Assembly (NCBI RefSeq): GCF_040239565.1
Contig: NZ_JBEHWS010000007.1
Span: 124,001-188,000, forward strand
DNA from: Fulvimarina sp040239565
GTDB lineage: Bacteria > Pseudomonadota > Alphaproteobacteria > Rhizobiales > Rhizobiaceae
Direction: 5' to 3'
DNA: 64,000 bases
How positions within the stretch are numbered: the first letter of the stretch is position 1; every line of letters starts with the position of its first letter. The notes beneath the pieces are model-generated. The model worked only from the letters and a program-made list of their open reading frames with translations, was not told where the DNA came from and did no database searches. Shown here piece after piece: positions 48,586 to 57,990 of the stretch. The position numbers and the translations under genes were made by a program.

Positions 48586-49022
48586 GACGCGCGGCCCGAG
48601 CCACGGTTCAATTTCTCGGCGCACTCGTCGGGGCGAGCGGCGTTGCTTTCGCGGCCTACGCTTCGCACGGCACGGCGGATCAGGCGTTGGCGGTTCCCGC
48701 CGCGGGCATCCTGCTTGCCCATGCGCCGGTGCTTCTGGCTCTTTCGATCATGGCGGATCGAGCACCGCGTCTGATCGGCCTGATCGCGCTGGGGATGACC
48801 GTTGGCCTTGCACTCTTCGCTGGCGACCTTGCCGCACGCATCTGGCTCGGCAACCGTCTCTTCCAAGGTGCCGCGCCGCTCGGTGGTGGCATGATCATCC
48901 TCTCCTGGCTGCTTCTGGCGGTCGAAGCGCTGGTCTCCGGTTTGGTTGGCGGACGCTCGGCGCTCTGGCGGGGGAAGCAATCGAACCAGCAAGGGCCACA
49001 GCGTGTCTCTCGGATTCAGTGA
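48561..49022 (+). CDS. DUF423-like small membrane protein
   Basis: 153 residues, four TM helices, with LGALVGASGVAFAAYASHG and GNRLFQGAAPLGGGMIILSWLLLA, the pattern of the YgdD/TMEM256 (DUF423) family. Function of the family is unknown. The ATG lies 25 bases inside mrpG and the C-terminal end overlaps the SDR start by 20 bases, implying co-translation with the mrp operon. Confidence 0.85.
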   Translation: MERSEEEVRRAARATVQFLGALVGASGVAFAAYASHGTADQALAVPAAGILLAHAPVLLALSIMADRAPRLIGLIALGMTVGLALFAGDLAARIWLGNRLFQGAAPLGGGMIILSWLLLAVEALVSGLVGGRSALWRGKQSNQQGPQRVSRIQ

Positions 49023-49791
49023 TACCCTCTTTCGGGGCAAGACCGTCGTGGTAACCGGCGCGGGGCGTGGAATCGGAGCGGCCGTCGCGGCGTCGTTTCT
49101 GGCCTGCGGGGCACGAGTGATCGCCCATGCCGGACGTTCCCTCGAACATGCCGAGACCGATCTTCTGAAGAGAATATCGCCCAATGAACGAGAGGGGCTT
49201 TCGCTGTTGACTGCCGACCTCTCCGAGCCGGGCTCCGGGGCGAACCTTGCAGGCCAGATCGCGGCGGAGGCCGGCGGTCCCATCCATGCGCTGGTCAACA
49301 ATGCCGGAACGATGGAAGGGCGCTTCAAGGCCGAGAGTGTGACCCGAGCGGAATACGACCGGGTGGTCGATCTCAATGTTCGTTCGGTCGTGGAACTGAC
49401 CACGGCCCTTCTCGGTCCGCTGAAGCAGGCGGAGGGTGCCGCGATCGTCAATACATCGTCGATTTCGGCGACTGTGGGCGGGTCGCCCGGCTCCTCGCTC
49501 TATTCGGCCTCGAAAGCCTTCATCTCGACCTGGACGCGGGCTCTCGCCCGTGAGCTTGCGCCCGACCGCATCAGGGTCAATGCCGTCTCGCCGGGCACGA
49601 TCATGACGGATTTTCACCGCCGCTATTCGTCGAAAGAAAAGCTGGAAAAGACCGCTGCCTCAATCCCGCTAGCGCGACTCGGTGAGGCAGACGACTGTGC
49701 GCCGGCCTATGTCTTCCTCAGCGCACCGGAACTGTCCGGTTACATCACGGGGCAGATCGTCGAGGTGAACGGCGGTCAGTTCATGGGTTGA
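49003..49791 (+). CDS. short-chain dehydrogenase/reductase (SDR)
   Basis: 262 residues from GTG 49003, with AAGGG about ten bases upstream; the open frame from 48946 would run deeper into DUF423. Classical SDR: VVVTGAGRGIGAAVA cofactor motif near 12-26, LVNNAGTMEG, catalytic Ser in NTSSISATVGG, and YSASK. NADP(H) use is likely because Arg follows the Gly-rich loop. The C-terminal YITGQIVEVNGGQFMG is typical of FabG-like members. Substrate unknown. It is the last gene of the mrp-DUF423-SDR run. Confidence 0.9.
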   Translation: MSLGFSDTLFRGKTVVVTGAGRGIGAAVAASFLACGARVIAHAGRSLEHAETDLLKRISPNEREGLSLLTADLSEPGSGANLAGQIAAEAGGPIHALVNNAGTMEGRFKAESVTRAEYDRVVDLNVRSVVELTTALLGPLKQAEGAAIVNTSSISATVGGSPGSSLYSASKAFISTWTRALARELAPDRIRVNAVSPGTIMTDFHRRYSSKEKLEKTAASIPLARLGEADDCAPAYVFLSAPELSGYITGQIVEVNGGQFMG

Positions 49792-49797
49792 CGGAAA

Positions 49798-50580
49798 TTA
49801 CTGAGCCGCTTGCGTAAGCGGGGCTCCATCCATGTTGCTGGAAGCCGACATCATCATCGGATGGGTGCGGAAATGCAGATAACCGGGGTCGAATTCCGCA
49901 ATGTCGGACAGCCCCGCCCAGTTCTTGATCGTCAGCCAGGATCGATCGCGATCGATGAGACCCTTTTGTTTGAGGGTCTGAAGAGTTCGATTCACGGTGA
50001 CCACCGTCAGACCCAAAGCGTCGGCCAATTCGTTCTGCGTCACGGGAAGGTGATATCTCCGTCCGTCCATGAGCCCCATGGCCTGCATGCGCATGAGGAG
50101 TTCGCACAGGAGATGTGCGGTTCGCTGCACGCCCGACATCCGGCCAAGCGACACGATCCATTGCCGGAAGATCGAGCCGTCGATGAGCGTTTCTCGCCAG
50201 AGAGCCGACGCGATGTTCGGACGCTCCATGCACAGATTCCAGATCGCTTCATGCGGAATGAGACCAATATCGCACCGCACCGTCGCCGCAAGACTGTGGT
50301 CGAGGGTATTGAATTTCAGGCTGTGAAGGTCCGGAATGTCGCCCGAAACATGAAAGGCGATGATCTGGCGCTTGCCGCCGCGCATGGTGCGATAGCGATG
50401 GGTGAAACCGTCGACCAGAAGGCAGCAGTGATTGATCTCCTCCCCATGTGAGGCGATGTCAGTGCCGGCCTGAACCGTTTTGCCTATAAGAGGGAGCGCG
50501 CGCAGTGCTTCTCGGTCGTCTTCGTTCAGTGTCGCGACGAGATCGAGCCGTTTGATCAGCGCTCGGTCGAGTGCATTCAT
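49798..50580 (-). CDS. Crp/Fnr-family transcriptional regulator
   Basis: 260 residues: N-terminal cyclic-nucleotide-like domain (about 20-130), dimerisation helix, and a C-terminal HTH_Crp with LPVTQNELADALGLTVVTVNRTLQTLKQKGLI. There is no N-terminal Cys cluster for an FNR-type Fe-S centre (two adjacent Cys in NHCCLLVDG are in the beta barrel), so it is more like the FixK/Crp-like orphans frequent in rhizobia. It converges on the SDR gene. Ligand and regulon unknown. Confidence 0.9.
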   Translation of the reverse strand: MNALDRALIKRLDLVATLNEDDREALRALPLIGKTVQAGTDIASHGEEINHCCLLVDGFTHRYRTMRGGKRQIIAFHVSGDIPDLHSLKFNTLDHSLAATVRCDIGLIPHEAIWNLCMERPNIASALWRETLIDGSIFRQWIVSLGRMSGVQRTAHLLCELLMRMQAMGLMDGRRYHLPVTQNELADALGLTVVTVNRTLQTLKQKGLIDRDRSWLTIKNWAGLSDIAEFDPGYLHFRTHPMMMSASSNMDGAPLTQAAQ

Positions 50581-50838
50581 TCCGTCTTTCCAGACCCCCG
50601 CGAGGAGTTGTGACTGTCAGCGACCAACGGGCGCGCTCATTGATAACGCGCTCCACGGGCCACAATCGATCGCCACGAGGAGTTTCGAGACTCATTCTTG
50701 GACCACAAATTCCGGAAAGACAATGTTCGCAGTCGAACACTTCAGGCAGGCGAAGCATAAATCATTGTAAATTCTGCCAAAAAAATCTTTTCCTACAATA
50801 CTCTTTAAAAAGACTGCGATCCGTTCCTGTCAGTGCTG

Positions 50839-51015
50839 CTAGGTCGTGGCGGAAGGGTTTGAATGATTGGCCTGCCCTTGCTCCAGGATCTTCTCTTGAA
50901 AACAATATTCCGATACAAGCTTGAGTATTGGGTAGGTGCTTCTTGCGGAAAATGCGATCGGGTCTCCATTATCTTTTTCCTTCAGCAAAATCATCGCGAT
51001 ATGTTGCAAGCTCAT
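50839..51015 (-). CDS. small 58-residue protein coupled to the amidohydrolase gene
   Basis: The ATG at 51015 overlaps the stop of the preceding amidohydrolase (ATGA). The predicted protein is MSLQHIAMILLKEKDNGDPI at the start, ending NHSNPSATT, with no TM segment. GC content is lower than in the neighbours. I do not recognise it. The coupled overlap is the main support; without homologues it could be chance, hence moderate confidence. A longer reading from 51060 exists but overlaps the amidohydrolase more deeply. Confidence 0.45.
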   Translation of the reverse strand: MSLQHIAMILLKEKDNGDPIAFSARSTYPILKLVSEYCFQEKILEQGQANHSNPSATT

Positions 51016-52190
51016 GCTGATTGAGCCCGTGCCAGTGTTTGTTCCGCCAAGGCGATCCAATAGCTTGCACCGTAGACAATGGCTTCGTCACTGAAATCAT
51101 ACTTGGAGTTGTGGAGTCCGGCGCTGTCACCATTTCCGACGAAAACATAGGCGCCGGGTCTTTCTTCCAGCATGTAAGCGAAATCCTCGCCTGCCATCAG
51201 CGGCTTGGTGTCGCCGTCGACATGGGATGCACCGACGATTTCCGAAGCGATCTCGGCGCAGAACGCGGCCTCGTCGGCATTGTTGACGGTCGGCGGATAA
51301 CCCTTGCGCCATTCGACCTCTGCAGTCGCGCCGAAGCCCGTCGCGATGCTCTCGGAGAGCGAGCGGATTCGCTCTTCCGCATAGCCTCGAAGTTCGGGCA
51401 GGAGGCAACGAACGGTGCCGGAGAAGAGCGCCACGTCGGGGATGACGTTGTGCGCATAACCGGCGTGGAATTCCGTCACCGAGACGACCATGCTGCGCAG
51501 CGGATCGAGATTGCGCGACACGATAGACTGGAGGCTCTGTACGATGGCGCTTGCGGCGACGATGGGATCGACCGTCCCGTGCGGTAGGGCCGCGTGTCCG
51601 CCGCGGCCTTGGACTTTCACCTTGAAGATGTCGACCGCGGCCATGATTGGCCCCGGACACATGGCGAACTGGCCGACGGGCAGGCCGGGCAGATTGTGCA
51701 TTCCATAGATCTGCGAGATCGGAAACCGCTCGAAGAGCCCGTCCTCGACCATCGCCTTGCCGCCGGCGCCTCCTTCCTCTGCCGGTTGGAACACCACTGC
51801 GACCGTGCCGTCGAAATGGCGCGTCTCACAAAGGCTTCTCGCGGCCGCGAGAAGCATCGTCATATGTCCGTCATGCCCGCAGGCATGCATCAGTCCGGCT
51901 CGACTGGACGCGTGTTCGACGCCGGATTCTTCCACGATCGGAAGCGCGTCCATGTCGGCCCTTAGTCCGATCATCGGACCGCCGGAGCCATTTCGACCAT
52001 GGATCAGACCGACGATCCCGGTGCGCCCGATACCGGTTTCCACGACATCGCAGCCGAAAGCCTTCAGCTTTTCACTGACAAAGGCGGCAGTGTCATGCAC
52101 GTCGTAGAGAAGTTCGGGATTTCGATGCAGATGCCGGCGCCATTCGGCAAATTCGGCTGCGCTGTCGGCGATGCGGTTGTTGACGGGCAT
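51012..52190 (-). CDS. M20-family amidohydrolase (hippurate hydrolase type)
   Basis: About 392 residues from ATG 52190 with GAGG upstream. M20D/ACY1 metallopeptidase: GLRADMDALPIVEE near 85, HACGHDGHM and QPAEEGGAGGKAM supply His, Asp and Glu ligands of the di-metal centre. It removes acyl groups from N-acyl amino acids such as hippurate or IAA conjugates. The frame is open to 52286, but the extra part is uncharacteristic. Divergent from the D,D-carboxypeptidase gene. Confidence 0.92.
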   Translation of the reverse strand: MPVNNRIADSAAEFAEWRRHLHRNPELLYDVHDTAAFVSEKLKAFGCDVVETGIGRTGIVGLIHGRNGSGGPMIGLRADMDALPIVEESGVEHASSRAGLMHACGHDGHMTMLLAAARSLCETRHFDGTVAVVFQPAEEGGAGGKAMVEDGLFERFPISQIYGMHNLPGLPVGQFAMCPGPIMAAVDIFKVKVQGRGGHAALPHGTVDPIVAASAIVQSLQSIVSRNLDPLRSMVVSVTEFHAGYAHNVIPDVALFSGTVRCLLPELRGYAEERIRSLSESIATGFGATAEVEWRKGYPPTVNNADEAAFCAEIASEIVGASHVDGDTKPLMAGEDFAYMLEERPGAYVFVGNGDSAGLHNSKYDFSDEAIVYGASYWIALAEQTLARAQSA

Positions 52191-52357
52191 GGAGCCTCGA
52201 TTTCGGTCAGCGATATTAATCTGGTGAGAAGGGAAATATGTGAACCTTTTGGCAATGTCTTCCCGTCTGTGCCATTCTTGCGTCACATCGGTAAATTAAC
52301 GACCAATCATCGCAGATCACGGATATGTGTGGCGCTGTTGCAGGCATCGCCCGAGGC

Positions 52358-52375
52358 GAGCCCGGAGACGGGCTC
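52358..52375 (+). other. hairpin in the leader of the D,D-carboxypeptidase gene
   Basis: GAGCCCG (52358-52364) and CGGGCTC (52369-52375) form a perfect 7-base-pair stem with a GAGA tetraloop, about 20 bases before the TTG start. It may affect translation; function unknown. Confidence 0.4.
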
Positions 52376-52395
52376 ATAAGCAATGGGGTTCTCGG

Positions 52396-53790
52396 TTGAA
52401 CGCATCGCTCTTTTCAGCATCGAAGACTCTTCTCGCGGCTCTTCTGTCGGTGAGCCTGATGACGTTTGGCGGGACGGCTCAGTCCTTCGCCCAGACCGAT
52501 GACGAAGAGGCCTCGGCACAAGTCGAGGAGACGGCGGAAAAAGCCGAAGACGAAAAGCCCGAGGATGCGAAGAATTCGCTCGCATCAATCGTCGTCGATC
52601 TGAAGACCGGCAAGGTTCTCTCTCAGTCGAACGCAACCGAGCGGCGTTATCCAGCCTCCACCACGAAACTGATGACCGCCTACCTCGCTTTGAAGGCTGT
52701 GAAGGTCGGATCGATAGGCTGGGATACGCCAGTCGTCATGACGCGTCAGGCTGCCAACGAGGCGCCGTCGAAGCTTGGTGTCCCGCCGGGATCGGTCATG
52801 CGTCTCGACGAGGCAGTCCGCACGATGCTTGTCAAATCGGCGAACGATCTTGCAACGGCCGTCGGCCAGACACTTGGCCACGGTTCGAACGAGACCTTCG
52901 TCGCGATGATGAACCGGACCGCCGGTCTCATCGGGATGCGCGATACGCGGTTCATAAACGCCCATGGCCTGCCGGGCGAAGGGCAGCATTCGAGCGCGAA
53001 GGATCTGGCAATCCTGGCAATGACGATCCGCGAGGAATTCCCGGAATACAAGGACTGGTTCGGCACCGAAGCCGTCGTCTTCAACGGCAAGCTCATGAAG
53101 AACGGCAACAAGCTGTTGGGCCGCTTCGACGGTGCTGAAGGGATGAAGACCGGTTATATCTGCGCCGGTGGCTTCAACCTCGTCTCGGCTGTGACGCGCG
53201 ACGACCGCACCCTGATTGGCGTCGTTCTTGGCGCGAACGGCACGATCGAGCGTGAGACCCTTTCGGCCGAACTCTACGATGCCGCTTTCAAGGCCGACCC
53301 GGACGCGGACTACAAGACCGTGAAGGAACTGCCGATCGTGGGCGATGAAACGGAAACGCTCGATGTTTCCAGTTATATCTGCTCCGGTGAAGGTCGCACG
53401 GCACGCGCCAATGACCGCGTCAAGGACCGCAACGACCGGAGCACCGTCTACGGTTCGCCGCTGCTGCACGACATGGGCCGTTCGCCGAAGGCGATCCGCG
53501 TGTCGCTTGGCGGTGCCGCCGCCGGCGAACACTTCGAGGCGGGTATCTCGCTTATCGAGAATTATGGCATTCCGCTGCCGCACTTCCGTCCGCCTCAGCC
53601 ACAGGACGCAGAGAACCTTCTCGCAGCCGCTGTACTGCGTGAGAGCGTCGACGAGCCGGGCAACGAGGTCGAAGCGGGCGATCGAACCGATCCAGCCGAC
53701 AAAGCCACTCAGGAAGAGGTCACGGCGTCCGTGGAGATCGAAGGCGAGCGCGCGCCGGACATGCCGGTTCCACAATTTGTTTCGCGCTGA
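52396..53790 (+). CDS. dacA: D-alanyl-D-alanine carboxypeptidase (penicillin-binding protein, S11)
   Basis: About 464 residues if the TTG at 52396 is the start; it gives a full signal peptide (LLAALLSVSLMTFGGTAQSFAQ) whereas the GTG at 52327 would add a basic, unlikely N-terminus. Active-site motifs are STTK (S88), SAND and KTG (EGMKTGYICAGG), all of the class C-type S11 family. It trims the terminal D-Ala from peptidoglycan stem peptides in the periplasm. The last 100 residues form an acidic tail, without an obvious amphipathic membrane anchor. Confidence 0.92.
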   Translation: MNASLFSASKTLLAALLSVSLMTFGGTAQSFAQTDDEEASAQVEETAEKAEDEKPEDAKNSLASIVVDLKTGKVLSQSNATERRYPASTTKLMTAYLALKAVKVGSIGWDTPVVMTRQAANEAPSKLGVPPGSVMRLDEAVRTMLVKSANDLATAVGQTLGHGSNETFVAMMNRTAGLIGMRDTRFINAHGLPGEGQHSSAKDLAILAMTIREEFPEYKDWFGTEAVVFNGKLMKNGNKLLGRFDGAEGMKTGYICAGGFNLVSAVTRDDRTLIGVVLGANGTIERETLSAELYDAAFKADPDADYKTVKELPIVGDETETLDVSSYICSGEGRTARANDRVKDRNDRSTVYGSPLLHDMGRSPKAIRVSLGGAAAGEHFEAGISLIENYGIPLPHFRPPQPQDAENLLAAAVLRESVDEPGNEVEAGDRTDPADKATQEEVTASVEIEGERAPDMPVPQFVSR

Positions 53791-53880
53791 GCCGGGCTAA
53801 GCTTCGGGTTCCGGTGCTTAGATGCCTGCCGACAATCTGAAGCGCTTGTCCATGTCGGCCGACGCGCCCATCTCTCGGGG

Positions 53881-54987
53881 ATGACCGAATCCCCGCCGTC
53901 GGCGCCCCGAAGCCGCACCCCGATCCGCCTGACGCTTCTCACCGGATTTCTCGGTGCGGGGAAAACCACCGTGCTCAACCGTCTACTGAGCGAGCCGTCC
54001 GTCACGGATACGGCGGTCGTCGTCAACGAATTCGGAGAGGTCGGCATCGATCAGATGCTGGTGGAAGCAGAGGTCAGCGATGGGCTGATCGAGCTTTCGG
54101 ACGGTTGTCTGTGCTGTTCGGTGCGTGGCGAATTGGTCGAGACGCTCGAACGTCTAGCCGAACGGGAGAGGGAAGGGCGGCCGCTCGCCCGCGTTATCGT
54201 CGAGACGACCGGGCTTGCCGATCCGACGCCCATCCTCGCTGCGATCATGACCCATCCAATGCTCGCCAGCGCCTATGCCCTCGATGCCGTCGTCTGCGTC
54301 GTCGATGCCGTGAACGGAGAAACGAACCTTTTCGATCAGGTCGAAGCGGCTCGCCAGCTCGCCGTCGCCGATCGCATCCTTCTCACCAAATCCGATCTCG
54401 TGTCCGGGAACGGCGAGACGCTTCGTAGCGCAATCCGCAATGTGAACGGCCATGCCGACATCGTCGTATCGGGTGAGGCCGCGACGCTCGCCGAACATAT
54501 CCTCGATTGCGGCTTGTCAAAGATGGACGGAACACTGGGTGATCCGGCTGACTGGCTGGGCCACGATCATGCCGGAGAACCGCATCACCATCACAGCCAC
54601 CACCGGCACGGATCCGTCCGCTCGATGGCGCTCGTCCACGACGCGCCGATACCGGAACACGCGGTTTTTGCATTTCTCGAAATGCTCGGGAGCTTCGAGG
54701 GCGGCAAGATCCTGCGCATGAAGGGCGTAGTCCTGACGCAGGAATATCCCGATCGTCCGCTGGTGCTTCACGGTGTTCGCGGATACCTGCATCCGCCAGC
54801 GCGACTTCCTGCCTGGCGGAAAGACGCCACCCGCCAGTCGCGCCTCGTCATTATCGGCGATCACCTGAACGAAGACCGCGTCCGCGATCTGTTCGCCGCT
54901 TTCGCAGGTGAAGCTCGCACTGATGCCCCCGATCGCGCCGCAATCGAGGACAATCCGCTCGCGGTTCCCGGAATGAGGTTCAGTTGA
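53881..54987 (+). CDS. COG0523/CobW-type GTPase (metallochaperone)
   Basis: 368 residues. G3E P-loop GTPase: Walker A GFLGAGKTT at about 22-30, the metal-binding CLCC in SDGCLCCSVRGEL, and a CobW C-terminal domain. A His-rich loop (EPHHHHSHHRHG, about residues 235-246) suggests Zn2+ or other metal handling. Such proteins deliver metal to client enzymes, often under Zur control. No zur box was recognised upstream. Its end overlaps the convergent TusA-like gene by 8 bases. Confidence 0.9.
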   Translation: MTESPPSAPRSRTPIRLTLLTGFLGAGKTTVLNRLLSEPSVTDTAVVVNEFGEVGIDQMLVEAEVSDGLIELSDGCLCCSVRGELVETLERLAEREREGRPLARVIVETTGLADPTPILAAIMTHPMLASAYALDAVVCVVDAVNGETNLFDQVEAARQLAVADRILLTKSDLVSGNGETLRSAIRNVNGHADIVVSGEAATLAEHILDCGLSKMDGTLGDPADWLGHDHAGEPHHHHSHHRHGSVRSMALVHDAPIPEHAVFAFLEMLGSFEGGKILRMKGVVLTQEYPDRPLVLHGVRGYLHPPARLPAWRKDATRQSRLVIIGDHLNEDRVRDLFAAFAGEARTDAPDRAAIEDNPLAVPGMRFS

Positions 54988-55240
54988 AGTCGTCCGACGG
55001 ATCGTCAGGAGGCACAGGTGTTTCTCCGGCCTCGACGATGAACCAAAGCGTTTTGCCCTCACGCCCGCTTTCGATCAGACAGTGGCTCGAGCCGGATACG
55101 AAATGCGGCAGATCGATCGCCGCCATCGGATCGTCTGCGATGATTCGCAGCCTTTCGCCAGCAACTGCACCATTCAACGCCTTGCGGGCCTTGAGCGTGG
55201 GCAGCGGGCATTTTAGCCCTGTGAGATCGAGATTTCGCAT
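54980..55240 (-). CDS. TusA/SirA-like sulfurtransferase family protein
   Basis: 86 residues. The signature GLKCPLPTLKARKAL near 8-22 places the active Cys at residue 11 in CPLP; the rest is a two-layer alpha/beta fold (GERLRIIADDPMAAIDLPHF). TusA relatives relay persulfide sulfur for tRNA thiolation or other processes. Convergent 8-base overlap with the GTPase gene. Which pathway it serves is not evident. Confidence 0.9.
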   Translation of the reverse strand: MRNLDLTGLKCPLPTLKARKALNGAVAGERLRIIADDPMAAIDLPHFVSGSSHCLIESGREGKTLWFIVEAGETPVPPDDPSDDFN

Positions 55241-55336
55241 GGGCCGGGTCTGTGCCCTTCCGCCTTTTCCGCAACTTCGTGCCGTCTATATCAGGCGCGA
55301 CGCCCGAACCCGAGACTCTGAAGGGACTATCGTTCG

Positions 55337-55888
55337 ATGAGCACTTATACGGTTGCACCGGATACGATCGTCGAATTCTGGTGGAATGCCGGGCCTGACA
55401 AATGGTTTTCCAAGGACGAGGCCTTCGACGAGACGATCCGCAACCGGTTTCTGGATATCTACGAGCGGGCGGCCGACGGCCATCTCGACGACTGGATCGA
55501 AGAGCCGACCGGCGCACTCGCGCTCGTCATTCTGCTCGATCAGTTTCCGCGCAACATGTTTCGCGGCACGCCGCGCGCCTACGCGACCGATGAAAAGGCC
55601 AGGGAGATCGGCCGTCAGGCGCTTAACCGAGGCGATCATGAAACCGTCTCCGAAGAGATCAACCAGTTCCTTGCGATGCCGCTGATGCACTCGGAGAAGC
55701 TCGAAGATCAGGAGGCGTGCATCGAATGGATGAAACGCGTCGGCACCGAGCAGAATATCGAATACGCCCAACATCATCGCGATATCATCGCGCGCTTCGG
55801 ACGCTTCCCCCATCGCAACGGGATACTCGGGCGCGACAGCACTGATGAAGAGAAAGAGTATCTGAAGGAAGGCGGATTCTCGGGCTGA
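55337..55888 (+). CDS. DUF924 family protein
   Basis: 183 residues with the family blocks EFWWNAGPDKWFSKDEAFD, VILLDQFPRNMFRGTPRAYATD and PLMHSEKLEDQE. DUF924 is a TPR-like helical fold of unknown function, frequent in alphaproteobacteria. Start ATG 55337, no close operon partner; 122 bases separate it from the acetyltransferase gene. Confidence 0.9.
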   Translation: MSTYTVAPDTIVEFWWNAGPDKWFSKDEAFDETIRNRFLDIYERAADGHLDDWIEEPTGALALVILLDQFPRNMFRGTPRAYATDEKAREIGRQALNRGDHETVSEEINQFLAMPLMHSEKLEDQEACIEWMKRVGTEQNIEYAQHHRDIIARFGRFPHRNGILGRDSTDEEKEYLKEGGFSG

Positions 55889-56010
55889 CGATCTGTCGTT
55901 AAGGCAGTATGACAATATTGCGGGAGCAGACGTCCGCGAAATTTTAAGGCTTCGGTGCGCATTTTCGGCAAATCCGATTACGTGTTCGCACAGACCGAGG
56001 CCCAAGCCGA

Positions 56011-57276
56011 ATGTCCGCCATCAATCTCGCCACCGGGAAACAACTGGCCGACGAGCCTGCCGACCTCGAAAGCGGCATTCGGCCTACGCCTCGGGTCGAG
56101 GTGTCGGCGTGTGCCGACTATCCAGGTCGCAGCATTTCGATCTACGAGCCGAAGCACGCATTCGGCATGATCGACGAACTGATCCATCTCTCTGAGCGCT
56201 CGATTGAGCGCAATGTCTTCTACGATCCGCGCTTTCTGGTGCCGGCCATGCCGCGTCTCGAAGACCGGCGTGTCCGCCTTCTGGTTATTCGGGACGAGAA
56301 CGAGAACCGCAGCCGGCTTCGTCTGCTTCTGCCCTTTTCTGTCGAACGGATCGGTCGCTTCGCCCGCAAGCAGGCCATCCGCGTCTGGAGCCATCCATTC
56401 GGGCCACTCGGTACGCTCCCGCTCGACGGGGACGATCCGGTCGGTACGCTCAAAAGCCTCGTTACCATGCTCGGAGGCTCCGATCTCGACTTTCCCGACG
56501 TCCTGATCCTTCCGGACCTACGGATAGAAGGCGGCATGGCATGGGCTGTCCAGCGATGCGCGGAAGAGCTCGATTTGCCGATCACGGTGGTCAACCGGTT
56601 CTCGCGTGCGGCGCTCACGCCCGGCGGTAGCCGTCGGCACATGATCGCGAACCACCTTTCCGGCAAGCGCATGCGGGAACTGAAGCGTGGCCGGCGCTGG
56701 CTGGAAAGTTTTGGCAAAGTAAATGTCGAGATCGCCCGCGAGCCGAACGCATTCCGCATTGCCCTTGAGGATTTTCTGATCCTCGAAGCTTCAGGCTGGA
56801 AGGGAAAGGCCCGCAGTGCGCTGACCAGCGATCGCTACCGTGCCGCTTTCGCCCGCGAGGCCCTCAATGCGCTCGCCGAAAAGGATCGCGCGCGCATCTT
56901 CACCCTGCGGCTCGATGGTGCGGCGATCGCCAGCATCGTGATGCTGATCGATGGCGGCGACGTCTATGCATGGAAGAGCGCTTACGACGAACGCTATGCG
57001 AAAGCCTCTCCCGGCCAACAGATCATGGCGGAGGCGACCCGGAGCCTGCTTGCAGACCCGACCATCCGCCGGGCCGATTCCTGCGCCCAGCCGGATCACT
57101 TCGTCATGAACCGCTTCTGGCGCGACAGAATAGAGGTTGGCACGATCGTCCTCGGCTTGAAAGCAGGGATCGATCGCGACGTAAAGGCGGTCGCGCACTC
57201 CATCGAAAAGTCGAAACGGACGGCAAACCGGGTCCGTCTCATGCGCGAGGCGATCATGTCGGCCTTTGGCCGATAG
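56011..57276 (+). CDS. CelD/BcsL-type (FemAB-like) acetyltransferase
   Basis: 421 residues. The C-terminal half matches the Acetyltransf_6 (BioF2-like) GNAT domain: RRWLESFGKVNVEIAREP, FLILEASGWKGKARSAL, and YAWKSAYDERYAKASPGQQIMAE. Family members act in exopolysaccharide or cellulose-related modification (CelD, BcsL), but no polysaccharide genes adjoin here. The ATG 56011 has no strong ribosome site. Length is normal. Substrate unknown. Confidence 0.85.
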   Translation: MSAINLATGKQLADEPADLESGIRPTPRVEVSACADYPGRSISIYEPKHAFGMIDELIHLSERSIERNVFYDPRFLVPAMPRLEDRRVRLLVIRDENENRSRLRLLLPFSVERIGRFARKQAIRVWSHPFGPLGTLPLDGDDPVGTLKSLVTMLGGSDLDFPDVLILPDLRIEGGMAWAVQRCAEELDLPITVVNRFSRAALTPGGSRRHMIANHLSGKRMRELKRGRRWLESFGKVNVEIAREPNAFRIALEDFLILEASGWKGKARSALTSDRYRAAFAREALNALAEKDRARIFTLRLDGAAIASIVMLIDGGDVYAWKSAYDERYAKASPGQQIMAEATRSLLADPTIRRADSCAQPDHFVMNRFWRDRIEVGTIVLGLKAGIDRDVKAVAHSIEKSKRTANRVRLMREAIMSAFGR

Positions 57277-57368
57277 TGTTCATCCCTGCCTTTATTTTTC
57301 AGACTTGAGTGGAGCGAAACCTGGCGTTTTTCGTTCATCGAAAATCGCCACGAACAGACCAAAGCCCC

Positions 57369-57818
57369 ATGAAATTTATCGCCACGTTCTCCGCCGTCAT
57401 CCTCCTTGCCGGCAGCGCCCTTGCCCAGGATGCCTCCCAAGGCAGCGGAGAGGCCGCCGGCCAGGCGGCTGAACAGCAGACACAGCCGGCCGGCGACCGT
57501 CAGACGGCGGCAACGTCGCAGGTTCTCGTCCCCATCGACAACGAGGAAACCCCGGTGCCGGCCCTCAATCTCATGGCGGGTCAGGTCGCAGAGATGAATG
57601 TCATTGGATCGGACAACGAAGAGATTGGCGAGGTTTCGGAGGTTCTTGGCGATCAGAATGGCGTGCCGCAGGCCGTCGTCATCGAGGTCGGAGGATTTCT
57701 TGGCCTCGGCGAAAAGCGGATTGTTCTGATGCTCAATCGGCTTTCTCTCGATCTGGGCCGTTTGCGCACAAGCCTGACGGCAAACGAGATCAGCGAGCTA
57801 CCGGAATTTCAGGGCTGA
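57369..57818 (+). CDS. exported PRC-barrel domain protein
   Basis: 149 residues: signal peptide MKFIATFSAVILLAGSALAQ, a low-complexity Gln/Ala/Gly linker (about 21-55), then a PRC-barrel (NLMAGQVAEMNVIGSDNEEIGEVSEVLG; GVPQAVVIEVGGFLGLG). PRC barrels in rhizobia are mostly periplasmic stress-associated proteins of unknown role. ATG 57369 chosen because it opens the signal peptide; a GTG at 57309 is open but less likely. Confidence 0.85.
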   Translation: MKFIATFSAVILLAGSALAQDASQGSGEAAGQAAEQQTQPAGDRQTAATSQVLVPIDNEETPVPALNLMAGQVAEMNVIGSDNEEIGEVSEVLGDQNGVPQAVVIEVGGFLGLGEKRIVLMLNRLSLDLGRLRTSLTANEISELPEFQG

Positions 57819-57990
57819 TCGCGCTCAGACCCTTGGCCGTATATCTTTGTGGTTTGAGTGGCAGTTTGAGAGCCCGGCTATGTCTTTTCGGCATTATTCC
57901 CGGTCGCTAAAATACCAGGCTTAACTGCGTTTCAATCATCTGCTTGCAGGTTAGAGGACGAATTGCATGATCCGGACCTGAGGCCGAAGC

